From JAXDMK01 sp963765955 (GTDB lineage Bacteria > Actinomycetota > Acidimicrobiia > Acidimicrobiales > AC-14), in contig CAVXYA010000002.1 of assembly GCA_963765955.1 (NCBI GenBank), positions 558,001 to 622,000 on the forward strand: a stretch of 64,000 nucleotides of DNA, written 5' to 3'. Every line of letters begins with the position of its first letter. The first letter of the stretch is position 1. The notes under the pieces were generated by a model, which was given only the letters and a program-made list of their open reading frames with translations, had not been told where the DNA came from and ran no database searches. The translations under genes and the position numbers were made by a program. Positions 1-8,891 of this stretch are shown here, piece after piece.

Positions 1-27
1 CAACGTCCGATCGACCGGTACCTTGAC

Positions 28-54
28 GTCGTCCGCCCGAAGGCGGCGGACGAC
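28..54. terminator. GC-rich hairpin before the first gene
   Basis: A 10-bp perfect inverted repeat (GTCGTCCGCC with GGCGGACGAC) is separated by 7 bases. It lies 18 bases upstream of the first start codon. It could end an upstream transcript or fold in the 5' leader. There is no T run, so the terminator role is only a guess. Confidence 0.35.
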
Positions 55-72
55 GGTCACAAGGAGGCCTCG

Positions 73-375
73 ATGGAGTTCGTGCAGATCATCGAGTACC
101 GGACATCCAAGCCGGAGGAGATGCAGGCGCTGGGGGACGAGTTCCGGGACAAGCGGCAGGCCGAGGGTGGGCCGGGCCCGGCCCAGGTCGTCGTCGGCAA
201 GGACCGCGACCAGGACGACGTCTACGTGACCATCGTCCGCTTCCCCTCCTACGAGGTGGCCATGGAGAACTCCCAGCGGGAGGACACGGGCGAGCTGGCC
301 GGCAAGATGGCCGGCCTCGCCGACGGACCGCCGACGTTCCGCAACATCGAAGTGATCAGCGAGTGGTCCGGCTGA
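73..375 (+). CDS. small dimeric alpha/beta-barrel-like hypothetical protein
   Basis: This 100-residue soluble protein has no signal peptide or membrane segment. The start is well set by a strong AAGGAGG eight bases upstream of the ATG. The pattern of a beta strand (EFVQIIEYR), a charged helix and later strands (VYVTIVRFPSYE, FRNIEVISEW) resembles the ferredoxin-like fold of antibiotic-monooxygenase or Dabb-type proteins. No catalytic residue can be identified. It stands alone, 87 bases before the next gene. I do not recognise a specific family, so the fold suggestion is inference and no function is claimed. Confidence 0.75.
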   Translation: MEFVQIIEYRTSKPEEMQALGDEFRDKRQAEGGPGPAQVVVGKDRDQDDVYVTIVRFPSYEVAMENSQREDTGELAGKMAGLADGPPTFRNIEVISEWSG

Positions 376-425
376 AGCCGGCCCACACAGCCACCCAGAT
401 CGCTTCGCGGCCGCCGGGTGACGGG

Positions 426-452
426 TTGAGGGCTCGCAGCACCGGGTAGGGT
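426..452 (+). promoter_or_regulatory. possible leaderless promoter of the GAF-SpoIIE gene
   Basis: TTGAGG (426-431) and TAGGGT (447-452) are 15 bases apart, and the -10-like box ends ten bases before the ATG at 463. That spacing fits the leaderless transcripts common in Actinobacteria. The match is weak. Confidence 0.3.
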
Positions 453-462
453 CGGCCGGCTG

Positions 463-1704
463 ATGGCCGTCGACCTGATCCCCGCCGAGGAAGCGGAGCG
501 CCTGGACGCGGTCAGGCGCTACGACGTCCTCGACACCCCACCGGACGGCGCCTTCGAGCGGATCACGGCCCTCGCCGCCCGGCTGTTCGGCGTGCCGATC
601 TCGATCGTGAGCATCGTCGACACCGACCGCATCTGGTTCAAGTCCCACCACGGCCTCGACGTGGAGGAGATCGGCCGGGAGGCGGGGCTGTGTGCCTCGG
701 CCATCCTCGGCGTCGAGCCCCATGTCGTCACCGACGCCGCCGTCGACCCCCGCACCCTCGCCAACCCGCTGGTGGCGGGCGAGTTCGGCCTCCGCTTCTA
801 CGCCGGCGTTCCCCTGACCACGCACGACGGCTACAACCTCGGCACCCTGTGCGTGATCGACCAGCACCCCCGGGTCACGAGCGCCGGCGAGCTGGAGACG
901 CTGTCCGACCTGGCCTCGCTGGTGATGGACGAGTTAGAGCTGCGGCTGTCGGCCAAGCGGTCGGTGGGGCTGGAGGCCGAGCTCCGGCACCGGGCCGAGG
1001 AGGTGGCCCGCTCGCTGCAAGAGGGCCTCCTTCCGCCGCGCCTGCCCGAGGTCTCCGGGCTCGACATCGCCGCCCGCTACCACGTCGCCAACCGGGAGCA
1101 GGTGGGCGGCGACTTCTACGACGTGATCCCACTCGGGGACACCTGCGCCGCAGTGGTAGGTGATGTCTGCGGGAAGGGCACCGCGGCCGCCTCCCTCACC
1201 GGCACCGCCCGCTGGGCGCTGCGCACCGTGATCGCCGGCCGCTGGACGCCGGCGGCGGCGCTGGACCGGCTCAACACCGTGATGGTCCAGGCCAACGAGA
1301 GCCCGGAGCGTTACTGCACGGTGGCGGTCGGCTCGATCCGTCCCCGACCAGGAGTGGGCGCCGAAGTGACCGTGTCGCTCGGCGGCCATCCGCATCCCCT
1401 CGTGGTGAGGGGCGACGGCTCGGTCGACTCGATCGGCCGGCCCGGCCCGCTCATCGGCTGGTCGGCCGACGTGGAGTTCACCGACTCGGTGGTCGACCTG
1501 GCGGTGGGCGACGTGATGGTGATGTTCACCGACGGCCTGCTGGAAGCGGTGTCGGGCCGCGGTAGCGCCGACGACACCGCGGTGCGGGCGGTGCTGGCCC
1601 CGATGGCAGGCCGGACCTCGGCCGAGGTCGCCGACCGGCTCGACTCCGAGTTACCCAGCCTCCTCCGCGACGACGCCGGTTTCCTCATCATCCGTCCCGT
1701 TTGA
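463..1704 (+). CDS. GAF domain-SpoIIE (PP2C-type) phosphatase, RsbU-like
   Basis: This 413-residue cytoplasmic regulator probably removes phosphate from an anti-sigma-factor antagonist, as RsbU/SpoIIE phosphatases do in partner-switching pathways. A GAF domain covers about residues 20-165 (strands around PISIVSIVDTDRIWF and GVPLTT). A SpoIIE phosphatase domain covers about 180-413. It has the metal-binding hallmarks VGGDFYDV, VVGDVCGKG, LGGHPHPLV and MVMFTDGLLEA, so the acidic metal ligands are present. No anti-sigma factor or antagonist gene lies nearby, so the partner must be elsewhere. The signal read by the GAF domain is unknown. Confidence 0.9.
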   Translation: MAVDLIPAEEAERLDAVRRYDVLDTPPDGAFERITALAARLFGVPISIVSIVDTDRIWFKSHHGLDVEEIGREAGLCASAILGVEPHVVTDAAVDPRTLANPLVAGEFGLRFYAGVPLTTHDGYNLGTLCVIDQHPRVTSAGELETLSDLASLVMDELELRLSAKRSVGLEAELRHRAEEVARSLQEGLLPPRLPEVSGLDIAARYHVANREQVGGDFYDVIPLGDTCAAVVGDVCGKGTAAASLTGTARWALRTVIAGRWTPAAALDRLNTVMVQANESPERYCTVAVGSIRPRPGVGAEVTVSLGGHPHPLVVRGDGSVDSIGRPGPLIGWSADVEFTDSVVDLAVGDVMVMFTDGLLEAVSGRGSADDTAVRAVLAPMAGRTSAEVADRLDSELPSLLRDDAGFLIIRPV

Positions 1705-1732
1705 GGGTGACGGGGGTCGCCTGGCCGAAACG

Positions 1733-2146
1733 CTACGGGTGGCCCTCCCGGTAGAACATCTCCAGCTGGATGCCGTCGGGGTCTCGGAAGGTGAGCACGG
1801 AGCCGTACTCCCGGTCGGCGATCGGCGTGTGATCGACGCTCAGGCGGATGAAATGCTCCTGCCAGTCCTCCAACGCCTCCCGGCTCTCGACCTTGAAGCC
1901 CAGGTGGTCGAAGCCGGTGCGGCGGGGGTCGAAGCGCTCGCCCTGGTTGGCGTCGTGGTGCTGGCACTCGAGCACTGTCCCCGACGGGTCGTGCTGCATC
2001 AGGACGCCCTGCCACCCCTCGCCCTCCACGTAGTCGATCTCGTGGAGGCCGAGGACGGCCTTGTACCAGCCCACGCTGATGGCCAGGTCCCGCACCGAGA
2101 AGGACGTGTGGGAGATCTTGGTGAACGCCACCCGGTTGAACGGCAT
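1733..2146 (-). CDS. VOC (glyoxalase/bleomycin resistance) family protein
   Basis: This 137-residue single-domain protein of the vicinal-oxygen-chelate superfamily has two paired beta-alpha-beta units. The first begins ISHTSFSVRDLAISVGWY, and the second starts at GFDHLGFKVESREAL. Likely metal ligands are His13, His81 (FDHLGF) and a glutamate in IQLEMFY near the C-terminus. The ATG at 2146 puts the first fold strand at the usual distance from the N-terminus. It is convergent with the phosphatase gene and divergent from the Rieske gene. The family includes lyases, dioxygenases and resistance proteins, and the substrate cannot be told from sequence. Confidence 0.88.
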   Translation of the reverse strand: MPFNRVAFTKISHTSFSVRDLAISVGWYKAVLGLHEIDYVEGEGWQGVLMQHDPSGTVLECQHHDANQGERFDPRRTGFDHLGFKVESREALEDWQEHFIRLSVDHTPIADREYGSVLTFRDPDGIQLEMFYREGHP

Positions 2147-2181
2147 GTCCCAATTCTGCCCGTCGGCCAGACTGGGAGTCC

Positions 2182-3253
2182 ATGGACGTCCGCCTGCCGC
2201 GGTTCTGGTACGTCGCCTGCCTCTCGGACGACCTGCGGCGGACAGCGGCCCCTGGCCCGCACCGTGCTGGGGGTCGGCATGGCCCTGTTCCGGGACTCGG
2301 ACGGGCGGGCGGTGGCCGTGCTCGACCGCTGCCCCCACCGCAACGCGCCCCTGTCGCTGGGCAAGGTGGGCGACGGCCAGCTCCAGTGCGCCTATCACGG
2401 GTGGCGGTTCGACGGGTCCGGCGCCTGCCGGGCCGTCCCCGGGCTGGTGGGCGAGGAGCCCGACCGCCGGGCCCGCCGGGTCGACACCTTCCCGACCACC
2501 GAGCAGGACGGGTTCGTGTGGGTGTGGCCCGAGGTGGGGGCAGAGGCCGGAGCGGGCGCCGGCCTCCCGCCGGTCTTCCGGTTCCCGCACGTCGACGAGG
2601 CCGGCTACGCCACCGTCCGCCGCAGCCTGTCGGTGACGGCCGGGCTGCACGCGGCCCTGGAGAACACGCTCGACGTTCCCCACACCGCCTTCCTCCACGG
2701 GGGGCTGTTCCGGGGCGGACGGCCGCCGGTCGACATCGACGTGGTCGTCCGGCACACGGCCGGCGGGGTGGAGGCCGAGTACTTCGGCGAACCCCGGCCG
2801 CCCGGCCTCGCCGGCCGCATCCTCGCCCCCGAGGGTGGGGTGGTCACCCACGTCGACCGCTTCCTCATGCCCTCCATCGCCCAGGTGGAGTACCGGCTGG
2901 GCGCGAACCACCTGGTCACGACCACTGCCTTCACGCCGGCCGAGGACGGGGCGACCGACCTCCACGCCGCCGTCACCTTCCGCCTCCGGCTTCCGCCCCG
3001 GGTGGTGAAGGCGGCCGTCACGCCCGTGGCCAACCGCATCTTCGCCCAGGACCGGGCCATCCTTAAGGCCCAGGCCGACAACATCCGCCGCTTCGGCGGG
3101 GAGCAGTTCGCGTCCACCGAGCTCGACGTCCTCGGCCAGCACATCCTCCGCCTCCTGCGCCGAGCCGAGCGGGGCGAGCCAGTCGATGACGGAGGCGAGG
3201 ACGGCGCCAACGGCGGCCGCCCCGCCGACCGCCGATTCACCATGCGCGTCTAA
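2182..3253 (+). CDS. Rieske oxygenase alpha-subunit-like protein (frameshifted)
   Basis: This is a Rieske-type non-heme iron oxygenase of the PaO/VanA kind. It takes electrons from a reductase to hydroxylate or demethylate a small substrate. Translation starts MDVRLPRFWYVACLSDDLRR and then needs a one-base shift near 2255 to continue PLARTVLGVGMALFRDSDG. The [2Fe-2S] ligands are clear: CPHR and CAYHGW, the C-x-H...C-x2-H pattern. A catalytic-domain segment resembling the iron site follows (ENTLDVPHTAFLHGG, with D/H pairs). No reductase gene is adjacent. The shift is probably a sequence error, because both halves are otherwise intact and have normal codon use. Confidence 0.82.
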
Positions 3254-3356
3254 CTCCGGGTGGGCCGGGCCGACCGGCGAGCGTGTGGCACAGGTGGTCC
3301 CTCGGCGGGGCCTCGCGCGCCATTCGCTCGGCGGGCGGCGGGCCCGGCCCGGGCCG

Positions 3357-4356
3357 TCAGCCCCGGACCGACTCCACGACCCGCAGGTAGTTGGCGCCCA
3401 CGATCTTGCGCACCAGGTCGTCGGAGAAGCCCCGGGCCCGCATCGCCTGGACCAGCACGGGTAGCTCGGTCACGGTGCGCATGTCGCGGGGGGTGACGAT
3501 GAGGCCGTCCCAGTCGCTGCCGAGGGCGGCGCAGTCCTCCCCCCCGACGTTCACCACGTGCTCGAGATGGCGGACGACTGCCCCAGCCGAGCTCTCGCCC
3601 AGGAAGCCGGAGTGGAACATGATGCCGACCACTCCCCCGGTGGCGGCGATGGCCCGGACCTGGGCGTCGTCGATGTTGCGCCACACGTCGTGGACGCCCC
3701 GCACGCCCGTATGGGACACGATCGCGGGCAGGGACCGGTCGTGGGCGGTGAGCGCGTCCCAGAACCCCCGGCCGTTGACGTGGGCCAGGTCGACGAGGAT
3801 GCGGCGGCTGTCGAGCGCCTCCACGTAGTCGTGCCCGGCGGCGGTGAGCCCCCGGGCCCGCCGGCCCGCCACCACCACCGCCCAGGGGCCGGCTGGGCGA
3901 CCCCAGCGCCGACCGGGTGAGGTGGACGACGGTGACCCGCGACACCTCGTCGGGCAGCGACGCCACGTCCTCCGCCGTCACCGCGTTCCCTCCCTGGACC
4001 GCGAGGAAGCACCCCATGCGGCCCTCGGCCCGGGCCCGCCGGTAACCGGCCACGTCGGCCACCACCGCCACCGCCGGGTCCGACTCGAGGATCGCCCGCA
4101 GGCGCCTGACATTCGCGTCCAGCGTCATCCGCCGGCGCTCCCGGCTCCGAAAGGGGTTGGTGGCGATGCTGAACACCCCGCCCGTCATGCCCACGTCCCT
4201 CATGCGGGGGAGGTCGAACTGCGAATAGAGCCTCCCCCCGAGCAGCCCCGGCCCGTGCCGGCCCAGGAGGTCGTAGCGCAGGACGCGGGCCCAGACGAAG
4301 GACTCGATGTGGGCGTCGAGCACGTCGGCCCCGTCGAGGCCCAGGCCGGTCTCCAT
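3357..4356 (-). CDS. membrane dipeptidase-like metallohydrolase, peptidase M19 (frameshifted)
   Basis: This is a peptidase M19 (renal dipeptidase) family zinc enzyme, expected to cleave dipeptides or related amides. The N-terminal part (LDAHIESFVW, AVVADVAGYRRARAEGRMGCFLAVQGGNA, VTVVHLTRSALGS) lies in one frame. The C-terminal part (AVVVAGRRARGLTAAGHDYVEALDSR, ILVDLAHVNGRGFWD, IVSHTGVRG, LGSDWDG) lies in another. A single-base shift near 3890 joins them at the point where family members read GL(T)xxG. The ATG at 4356 starts METGLGLDGADVLDAH. It is divergent from the next gene. The full length of about 332 residues fits the family. Confidence 0.82.
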
Positions 4357-4410
4357 CCTCCGACAAGTGTGGTTCGCCGGACGGTGGACGGGGTACACGT
4401 GACCCTCGAA

Positions 4411-4632
4411 ATGAACGACACCGCGCAGCTCTCCGCCCTCCTGTCGGACCACCTGGAGCAGCTCGACCAGCGGATGGCGGCCGTCGACGACCTGCGCCGG
4501 GAGGCCGTCGCCCTCGGGCCCCGGGAGTTGGCCGAGGTGTTCCCCGTGCTCGAGGCCGTCGATGCCACTGTCCGGCAGAGCGACGAGAGCACGCGCCTGC
4601 TCCTGCGGTGGCTCCGAGCTGGCACCAACTGA
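4411..4632 (+). CDS. small helical hypothetical protein
   Basis: This is a short, strongly charged, probably all-helical protein of about 73 residues (LSALLSDHLEQLDQRMAAVDD...LRREAVALGPRELAEVF). A GTG four codons upstream (4399) is an alternative start. It lies in the 300-base gap between the divergent dipeptidase and the phosphoribosyltransferase. The amphipathic heptad-like spacing of leucines suggests a coiled coil. I do not recognise the family. The call rests on coding-like composition and position. Confidence 0.5.
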   Translation: MNDTAQLSALLSDHLEQLDQRMAAVDDLRREAVALGPRELAEVFPVLEAVDATVRQSDESTRLLLRWLRAGTN

Positions 4633-4664
4633 CGGTCCCCTCCGGCGGGCTCTGAGCGCGCACG

Positions 4665-5336
4665 ATGGTCGCGCCCTTCCGCGACCGGTCCGACGCCGGG
4701 ACCCGGCTGGCGACGGTGTTCGACGAATCGTGGGGCGGGCGACCCGACGTCGTCGTGCTCGGCCTCCCGCGAGGAGGCGTGCCGGTGGCCTTCGAGGTGG
4801 CCCGGGTCCTGGGCGCCCCCCTCGACGTGCTCGTGGTGCGCAAGCTGGGCGTCCCCGGCCACGAGGAGCTGGCCTTCGGGGCGGTGGCCAGCGGCGGATT
4901 GCGGGTGCTCAATCCGGAGGTGGCCGACAGCCTGCCGCCGGAGGTGGTCGACGCCGTCACTGCCCGCCAGCAGCAGGAGGTCATCGCACGGGAGGCGATG
5001 TACCGCGGCGACAGTCCTCCTCTCGACCTCGCCGGCCGCACGGTCGTGGTCGTCGACGACGGGCTGGCCACGGGGGCGAGCATGCGGGCGGCGGTGGCCG
5101 CCGTTCGCCAGCGGGGCCCGGCCACCATCGTGGTGGCCGTCCCGGTGGGGGCGGCGCAGACCTGCGAGCGGTTGCGGTCGGAGGCCGACGACGTGATGTG
5201 CGCCCTCACCCCCGCTCCCTTTCGAGCGGTGGGCGCGTGGTACGAGGACTTCTCCCCCACCACCGACGACGAGGTCCGCCGGCTCCTGGCCCGGGCCCGA
5301 GCCCCGGACCGGGCCGGCGAACCGGGGGGCGACTGA
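4665..5336 (+). CDS. phosphoribosyltransferase-family protein
   Basis: This 223-residue PRTase-fold protein carries the PRPP-binding loop VVVVDDGLATGASM (about residues 125-138), the signature of type I phosphoribosyltransferases. It also has an N-terminal PRGGVPVAFEVARVLGAPLDVLVVRKLG segment typical of the stand-alone dienelactone-hydrolase-linked PRTases common in Actinobacteria. The usual hood region that sets base specificity is short, so the acceptor is unknown and salvage of a purine or pyrimidine should not be assumed. The ATG at 4665 follows the small hypothetical gene by 32 bases. No operon partner of clear relevance is present. Confidence 0.85.
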   Translation: MVAPFRDRSDAGTRLATVFDESWGGRPDVVVLGLPRGGVPVAFEVARVLGAPLDVLVVRKLGVPGHEELAFGAVASGGLRVLNPEVADSLPPEVVDAVTARQQQEVIAREAMYRGDSPPLDLAGRTVVVVDDGLATGASMRAAVAAVRQRGPATIVVAVPVGAAQTCERLRSEADDVMCALTPAPFRAVGAWYEDFSPTTDDEVRRLLARARAPDRAGEPGGD

Positions 5337-5379
5337 CCCTTTTGCGATCGGCCACGAGTGGGGCGTGCGATGCTTTTGG

Positions 5380-6328
5380 ATGCGCTATCGACGCCTGGGC
5401 GCCAGCGAGCTCATGGTCTCGGAGATCAGCCTCGGATCGTGGCTGACCTACGGGGCGGGGGTCGAGACCGAACGGGGGCTGGCGTGCGTCCGGCGGGCGT
5501 TCGAGGTGGGGATCAACTTCTTCGACACGGCCAACGTCTACGGCGGGGGCCGGGCCGAGTCGTTCCTGGGCGACGCCCTCTCGGGTGTCGATCGGGCGTC
5601 GTACATCCTGGCTACCAAGTCGTTCTTCGCCATGCCCGGCGGTCGCCAGGGACTGTCCCGCGACCAGATCCGCCACAACGCCGACGCCTCCCTCACCCGG
5701 TTGCGCACCGACTACGTCGACCTCTACCAGTGCCACCGCTACGACCCCGACACCCCCCTCGAGGAGACGATGGAGGCCCTCACCGAGCTGGTGCGGCAGG
5801 GCAAGGCCCGGTACCTGGGCTTCAGCGAGTGGACGGCCGAGCAGATCGAGGCGGCCCGGGCCATCCCCGGGGTCGAGCGGTTCGTCTCCAGCCAGCCCGA
5901 GTACTCGATCCTGTACCGCAAGATCGAGCCCGAGATCATCTCCGTCTGCGAGCGGCTCGGGATCAACCAGATCGTGTGGTCGCCGCTGGCCCAAGGCGCT
6001 CTGACCGGCAAGTACAAGCCCGGCGCCCGTCCCCCGGCCGGCTCCCGGGCGGCCAGCGAGTCGATGGGCGGGATGATGGGCCGGTGGCGTGACGACGAGG
6101 TGCTGGAGGCGGTGCAACGGCTGCGCCCGATCGCCGACGGCCTCGGCCTGTCGATGGCGCAGCTAGCCCTGGCGTGGGTGCTGCGGGAGCCCAACGTGGC
6201 GTCGGCGATCGTCGGGGCCAGCCGTCCCGAGCAGATCGACGACAACGTGGGGGCGGTGGGTGTGACCCTCGACGACGGCCACGCTGGCCGCCATCGACCA
6301 GGCCGTCGACGGCGTGGTCGGGCCCTAG
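5380..6328 (+). CDS. aldo/keto reductase, Kv-beta-like group (frameshifted near the end)
   Basis: This is an NADPH-dependent aldo/keto reductase of about 315 residues. The catalytic tetrad is visible as Asp and Tyr in FFDTANVYGGG, Lys in LATKSFF and His in YQCHRYDPD. The C-terminal NADPH-binding stretch ALAWVLREPNVASAIVGASRPEQ is also clear. The open frame runs on into the following gene because one extra G near 6278 shifts the phase. Removing it gives the natural end TLAAIDQAVDGVVGP and a TAG that overlaps the next gene's GTG by one base. The ATG at 5380 (MRYRRLGASEL) is preferred over the GTG at 5365. Confidence 0.88.
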
Positions 6329-7740
6329 TGGAGGCACCCACCTCGACGTCGACCTCGTCCCGTCCGGGCGGAGCGGTCGGCGACACGCTCGTCGTGGTCC
6401 CCTCGATCTCGTTCCCGGTGGCGGAGCTGCGCAAGATGACGGCCGTCCAGTCCTACGAGGAGCGGATGCTGTTCCTCCTGCTCCTGCTGGCCGACCCGGC
6501 GCTGCGGATGGTCTACGTGACGTCGGAGACCGTCGACCCGGCCACCATCGACTACTACCTGCGCTTCGCGCCCGACCCCGACGACGCCCGCCGGCGGCTC
6601 GACCTGCTGTCGCTCGGCGACCCGACCATCGGCTCATTGTCGGAGAAGCTGCTGGTCCGGCCGGACGACCTCGGCCGCCTCCGGGCGGCTGTCGGCGACG
6701 TCGCCCCCGGCGACGGCGGGGTGCTGCCGTTCAACGTCACCCGGGCCGAGCAGGAGCTGGCCGACGCCCTGGGCCTGCCCCTCTTCGGACCTCGCCCGGA
6801 CCTGGTGTGGCTGGGGTCGAAGTCCGGCTCCCGCCAGGTGGCGACCGAAGCCGGCGTGCCGGTGCTTCCCGGCGTCGACGACATCTTCTCGATCGCCGAG
6901 CTGGCCAAGGCCATAACCGACCTGAGCGATCACCGCCCCGACGCCGAGGCAGTGGTGGTCAAGCTCAACAACGGCTTCTCCGGCCAGGGCAACGCCATCA
7001 TCGAGCTCGACGGCCTGGCCGATCCGCTGTCGGCGTCCACGACCGTCTTTTGTGCCGACGAGGAGTCGTGGCCGTCGTTCGAGTCCAAGATCGAGGCCGA
7101 GGGCTGCATCGTGGAGGAGCTGGTCCGCGCCGACGGTCTCCGGTCGCCGAGCGTGCAGCTGCAGGTGTCGCCGAGCGGGGAGGTCGAGGTGCTGTCGACC
7201 CATGACCAGATCCTGGGCGGGCCCCAGAACCAGATCTACCTCGGCTGCCGCTTTCCCGCCCGCCCCGAGTACCGCGCCACCATCCAGGCCGAGGCCGACA
7301 AGGTGGCCCAGGTGATGGTCGCCCGAGGGGTCACCGGCGCCTTCGGGATCGACTTCCTCGTCCACCGCGACCGCGTCACCCTGAGCGAGATCAACCTGCG
7401 CATGGGCGGGACCACCCATCCGTTCTGGATGGCCCGACTGGCCACCGGCGGCACCTACGACCAGGCGACGGGCGAGCTGCGGCTACCGGGGGGCGGCACG
7501 CGGTGCTACCTGGCGACCGACAACCTCAAGTCCGAGCGGCTGGTGGGCTGCCGACCGGCCGAGGTCATCGGCCGCATCGACGAGGCCGGCCTGGCGTACG
7601 ACCCGTCCACCGCCACCGGCACCACCCTGCACCTCCTCGGCGCCCTGCCAGCCGCAGGAAAGATGGGCGTCACCTGCATCGCCGAGTCCCACGACGAGGC
7701 CGACGACCTCTACCGGCGCTTCCTCGACGCGCTCGTATAG
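6328..7740 (+). CDS. PGM1-type ATP-grasp peptide/amide ligase
   Basis: This 470-residue protein of the ATP-grasp fold resembles the peptide ligase PGM1 group that joins amino acids in pheganomycin-type biosynthesis. Residues 1-150 form a pre-ATP-grasp domain (TLVVVPSISFPVAELRKM). Residues 170-400 form the ATP-grasp core, with lysine and glycine-rich loop VVKLNNGFSGQGNA, hinge GCIVEELV, and metal ligands in the stretch GIDFLVHR...LSEINLRMGG. The C-terminal part (TGTTLHLLGALPAAGKMGVTCIA) matches the family's small end domain. GTG 6328 overlaps the reductase stop, so the two are translationally coupled. The substrate is unknown. Confidence 0.8.
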   Translation: MEAPTSTSTSSRPGGAVGDTLVVVPSISFPVAELRKMTAVQSYEERMLFLLLLLADPALRMVYVTSETVDPATIDYYLRFAPDPDDARRRLDLLSLGDPTIGSLSEKLLVRPDDLGRLRAAVGDVAPGDGGVLPFNVTRAEQELADALGLPLFGPRPDLVWLGSKSGSRQVATEAGVPVLPGVDDIFSIAELAKAITDLSDHRPDAEAVVVKLNNGFSGQGNAIIELDGLADPLSASTTVFCADEESWPSFESKIEAEGCIVEELVRADGLRSPSVQLQVSPSGEVEVLSTHDQILGGPQNQIYLGCRFPARPEYRATIQAEADKVAQVMVARGVTGAFGIDFLVHRDRVTLSEINLRMGGTTHPFWMARLATGGTYDQATGELRLPGGGTRCYLATDNLKSERLVGCRPAEVIGRIDEAGLAYDPSTATGTTLHLLGALPAAGKMGVTCIAESHDEADDLYRRFLDALV

Positions 7741-7756
7741 CCCGCTCGTCGGAGAT

Positions 7757-8863
7757 CTAGGCCGGCGGGCCGAACCACTTCGCCAGCAGCTCGGCGTAGC
7801 GGCCGTCCTCGATCATGGTGAGGAGCGTCCGGTTGATGTCCAGCCGGAGCGGGCTGCCGTTGGGGAGGGCGATGCCGTAGTCCTGGCGGGCGAACACCGA
7901 CCCGACCACCTGCACGCTCCCCTTCCCGCCGCCCGCCGCCTGGTAGAGGAGGACGGGTGAGTCGAACACCACCGCGTCGACCTCGCCGCGATCGAGAAGC
8001 GTGTACGCCTCGTCGATCGTCGGCGTCGGGACCAGGTCGAGTGACAGCTTCGACAGGTAGTCAGCGGAGCTGGTGGCGTCCACCGTCGCCACCCGCTTGC
8101 CGGGCAGGTCCTCCGGGCCGTTGATCGAGCCCTGGAGACCCTGGACCGTGAGGGACGAGGCCACCGTGGCCGTGAAGTTGGCGAACAGGATGATCGCCAC
8201 GAACATCCAGACGATGCCCAACACCCGCCCGAAGACGCTCTTCGGGGTCCGGTCGCCGTAGCCCACCGTGGTCATGGTGACGGCCGACCACCAGATGCCG
8301 TCGTTGATCCCCTTCCCGTAGTGCCGGGGGAAATCGGATCCGCTGCGCCGGCCCTCGACCAGCCAGATGAGGTGGGCCATCACGACCATCAGCAGCAGCA
8401 GGATCCCCAGCAGCTGGAGCACGGCCTTGGAGAAGAGCACCGAGAACGTCCGCCCGAGGCCGGATGCGCCCGAGCTGGCGGGTACGAGGATCTGCAGGCC
8501 GGAGTTGTAGATCGGGTACGAGAAGTCCACCGACCGCTGGCGTTCGCTGGTGATGCTGATGCCCGCCACACCGATGTCGGCCTTCCCCTCCTGCACCTCC
8601 TTCAGCAGGCCGTCGACGGTATCGACTGCGTAGAGCTCGTAGCGCAGGCTCAGGCGATAGGCGAGCTCCTTGAGGAGGTCGATGCTGAACCCGCTGAACG
8701 TGTCCCCGTCCTGGATCACCAGGGGCTCGAAGTCCTTGGTGACGACCCGGATCGGCGACCCCGTCGTGGGCCCCGGGCCCGGGGCCGTCTGGGCCGACGC
8801 CGGTGAGGACCAGAGGACCACGGGGACGAGGATCGCCGCCATGGCCGTGGCGACCCTTCTCAT
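7757..8863 (-). CDS. GluR0-type ligand-gated potassium channel
   Basis: This 368-residue protein has a signal peptide (ILVPVVLWSSPASAQ) and a periplasmic solute-binding domain split in two lobes (VVTKDFEPLVIQDGD; GKADIGVAGISITSERQRSVDFSYP; then EDLPGKRVATVDATSSADY). A two-helix pore module sits between the lobes. The pore loop reads MTTVGYGDRTPKS, the K+ selectivity filter, between helices LLGILLLLMVVMAHLIWLVEG and VLGIVWMFVAIILFANFTATVASSL. This layout is that of prokaryotic ionotropic glutamate receptors such as GluR0, where an amino acid opens a K+ channel. It lies 28 bases after the DUF4239 gene on the same strand. Confidence 0.92.
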   Translation of the reverse strand: MRRVATAMAAILVPVVLWSSPASAQTAPGPGPTTGSPIRVVTKDFEPLVIQDGDTFSGFSIDLLKELAYRLSLRYELYAVDTVDGLLKEVQEGKADIGVAGISITSERQRSVDFSYPIYNSGLQILVPASSGASGLGRTFSVLFSKAVLQLLGILLLLMVVMAHLIWLVEGRRSGSDFPRHYGKGINDGIWWSAVTMTTVGYGDRTPKSVFGRVLGIVWMFVAIILFANFTATVASSLTVQGLQGSINGPEDLPGKRVATVDATSSADYLSKLSLDLVPTPTIDEAYTLLDRGEVDAVVFDSPVLLYQAAGGGKGSVQVVGSVFARQDYGIALPNGSPLRLDINRTLLTMIEDGRYAELLAKWFGPPA

Positions 8864-8891
8864 GGGCACACGGACAGGGCGCGGGGGCCGG

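Noticed and set aside
5365..7740. A true fusion of aldo/keto reductase and ATP-grasp ligase
   Set aside because: Removing one extra G near 6278 restores the natural reductase C-terminus and a TAG that overlaps a GTG start for the ligase. Two coupled genes explain the data better.
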